A stretch of 64,000 nucleotides of DNA, from contig NZ_SMUS01000012.1 in NCBI RefSeq assembly GCF_004353185.1, forward strand, positions 41,256 to 105,255, written 5' to 3'. The notes under the pieces were generated by a model. That model worked only from the letters and a program-made list of their open reading frames with translations, was not told where the DNA came from and did no database searches. A program made the translations under genes and the position numbers. Positions 62,934 to 64,000 of the stretch are shown here, piece by piece (the first letter of the stretch is position 1; every line of letters begins with the position of its first letter). Origin of the DNA: Clostridium cuniculi (GTDB lineage: Bacteria > Bacillota > Clostridia > Clostridiales > Clostridiaceae).

Positions 62934-63743
62934 ATGAAAAATTTAAAAAGTAAACTTAAAGCTTTTACTTTATTTTTATTATTACTATTATGCAGTGTGT
63001 ATTACATACCTAATGCTAGCAGTAATTATCCAACCCCAACCAATTTAAAATATATTAATGATTATACTAACACAATTAATAATGATTATAAGAAAAAAAT
63101 TGTTTCAATAGGCAAAGAGCTAGAAGATAAAACAGGCGCTCAAGCTGTAATTGTAGTAATTGATTCCACTAATAATATTCCTATTGAAGATTATAGCAAT
63201 AAACTTTTTAGAACTTGGGGAATAGGAGAAAGTGAACAAGACAATGGCCTTCTTATATTATTAGCCATTAATGATAGGCAATATAGAGTTGAAGTAGGTC
63301 GTGGACTTGAAGGTACTATTCCTGATGCCTTAAGCAATAGAGTTATGGAATCTTTAGCTAAACCACTCTTCTCCCAAGGAAATTATGGAGAAGGTCTTTT
63401 AAATAGCTATAGTAAATTTTGTGATTATATCGCTGAAGAATATGGAGTTACATTAGAGAAATCATTAAATATTGAACTACCCTCTGAAACACAGTCAACC
63501 ACCTCTAAAAATAAAAATTTAGGTTTTATTGGAATTGGATTTCTAATTTTAATATTTTTAGATCTAATTTTTAATAGAGGTCGTATTATGTCAACACTAT
63601 TACAATTACTATTTTGGAATAATTTCTTTAATGGTGGAAGACGTGGTGGTGGTGGATTTGGTGGTGGTTCTGGCCCTGGTGGCGGATTTGGTGGATTTGG
63701 CGGTGGCTCATCTAATGGTGGTGGCTCATCAGGAAATTGGTAG
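62934..63743 (+). CDS. TPM domain (YgcG-like) protein with glycine-rich tail
   Basis: 269 residues. Signal peptide 1-30 (LFLLLLLCSVYYIPNASS), TPM_phosphatase domain at about 40-165 (AQAVIVVIDSTNNIPIEDYS; DNGLLILLAINDRQYRVEVG; GRGLEGTIPD), a membrane helix near 195-212, and a C-terminal tail of GGG/GF repeats ending SGNW. Starts five bases after the lemA stop, so translationally coupled. A proline-rich open frame on the other strand over the tail is an artefact of the glycine codons. Confidence 0.93.
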   Translation: MKNLKSKLKAFTLFLLLLLCSVYYIPNASSNYPTPTNLKYINDYTNTINNDYKKKIVSIGKELEDKTGAQAVIVVIDSTNNIPIEDYSNKLFRTWGIGESEQDNGLLILLAINDRQYRVEVGRGLEGTIPDALSNRVMESLAKPLFSQGNYGEGLLNSYSKFCDYIAEEYGVTLEKSLNIELPSETQSTTSKNKNLGFIGIGFLILIFLDLIFNRGRIMSTLLQLLFWNNFFNGGRRGGGGFGGGSGPGGGFGGFGGGSSNGGGSSGNW

Positions 63744-63760
63744 ATAAATATAAAATAAAG

Positions 63761-63809
63761 GAGCTGTCGCAATAGCGGGTAAAAAAATCCGCTAGCAATA
63801 GCTCTTTTT
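63761..63809. terminator. Hairpin terminator, possibly the end of an insertion sequence
   Basis: Imperfect GC-containing stem between 63761 and 63804 (GAGCT with AGCTC outside, TAGCGG with CCGCTA inside) and a T-run, after the TPM gene. GGAGCTGTCGCA at its left edge resembles the terminal repeat style of IS1182-type elements, and the partial reading frame beyond points inward, so the hairpin may be the left end of an IS that continues outside the window. Confidence 0.6.
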
Positions 63810-63915
63810 CTATATTTTCAAAAAAATAATTGTACATTTTCGATTAAAATCAAATTGAATATAAAAATAGACGCACTTAAATAAGCCTAATGAAAAAAGG
63901 CTTTAAAAAATTAAA

Positions 63916-64000
63916 TTATGCAGTTTTCTTTAATTCAAATAAATGCTTACCAGTTCGGTTAGCCTGTATTTTGTTATGCAATTTATTTATATTATGAGCT
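63916..64000 (-). CDS. C-terminal end of a possible transposase, partial
   Basis: The last 27 codons of a minus-strand frame enter from the right edge and stop with TAA at 63916-63918; visible tail: NKLHNKIQANRTGKHLFEL then KKTA. The basic, His/Lys/Arg-rich ending resembles C-termini of IS1182-type transposases as I recall them, but the piece is too short for a firm call. Confidence 0.4.
   Translation of the reverse strand, partial: AHNINKLHNKIQANRTGKHLFELKKTA

Noticed and set aside
63425..63772. Proline-rich ORF on the minus strand
   Set aside because: Produced by reading glycine codons of the TPM protein tail backwards; no ribosome binding site.

Overview
This is a low-GC, densely coding stretch of chromosome from an anaerobic, spore-forming Firmicute, most likely Clostridium sensu stricto. 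The grounds are the very AT-rich intergenic DNA, strong AGGAGG ribosome binding sites, oxygen-independent class III ribonucleotide reductase (NrdD/NrdG), a SCIFF peptide with its radical-SAM maturase, a ferritin-like protein and a SpoVAF/GerA-type spore protein. No rRNA, tRNA or CRISPR array was seen. Most genes lie on the minus strand in short operons closed by clear intrinsic terminators.

Layout. 1-8 kb: a partial UbiD decarboxylase with a divergent LpdD-like partner, then (minus strand) a type II NADH dehydrogenase carrying a C-terminal membrane domain, a polyprenyl diphosphate synthase, a U32 peptidase-family protein and a class III aminotransferase; the first two resemble the quinone/NADH dehydrogenase part of flavin-based extracellular electron transfer loci. 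8-14 kb: a lipoprotein and the nrdD-nrdG region. nrdD is split into three exons by two group I introns, one carrying a GIY-YIG homing endonuclease and the other cutting the codon directly after the glycyl-radical glycine; a promoter overlapped by two NrdR-like boxes lies upstream. 14-19 kb: homoserine O-acetyltransferase, a guanine-class riboswitch in front of adenine deaminase, a HAD phosphatase and two stand-alone ATP-cone proteins. 19-24 kb: L,D-transpeptidase, cyclophilin lipoprotein, small proteins and a ferritin-like protein, with two large palindromic repeat composites filling the two convergent gaps. 24-32 kb: homoserine dehydrogenase and a BmpA-type nucleoside ABC transporter whose two near-identical binding-protein genes each have their own guanine-class riboswitch and consensus promoter. 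32-43 kb: asparagine synthase, a sodium-dependent transporter with a 35-residue MetS-like subunit, a HAD phosphatase, an amidase with six near-identical SH3b repeats, an Orn/Lys/Arg decarboxylase and an M16 peptidase. 43-49 kb: an IS1595-type transposase-derived protein lacking a catalytic aspartate, the SCIFF system, YhaM-like exonuclease and M15 peptidase. 49-64 kb: YhgE/Pip membrane protein, DEAD-box helicase, spore protein, a two-component system divergent from a beta-lactamase-fold protein, aldo/keto reductase, a nuclease-helicase fusion that may be a defence protein, LemA-TPM, and the edge of a probable insertion sequence.

Functional threads. Purine salvage is under at least three guanine/hypoxanthine-sensing riboswitches, two on nucleoside uptake and one on the enzyme that makes hypoxanthine. 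Anaerobic deoxynucleotide synthesis depends on RNA splicing of nrdD. Several genes concern wall remodelling (L,D-transpeptidase, SH3b amidase, M15 peptidase, beta-lactamase-fold protein with its two-component system). Methionine/aspartate-family metabolism is represented by MetA, Hom, AsnB and the MetPS-like transporter. The observations most worth following are the doubly intron-split nrdD, the palindromic composites, the product-feedback riboswitch on ade and the nuclease-helicase.
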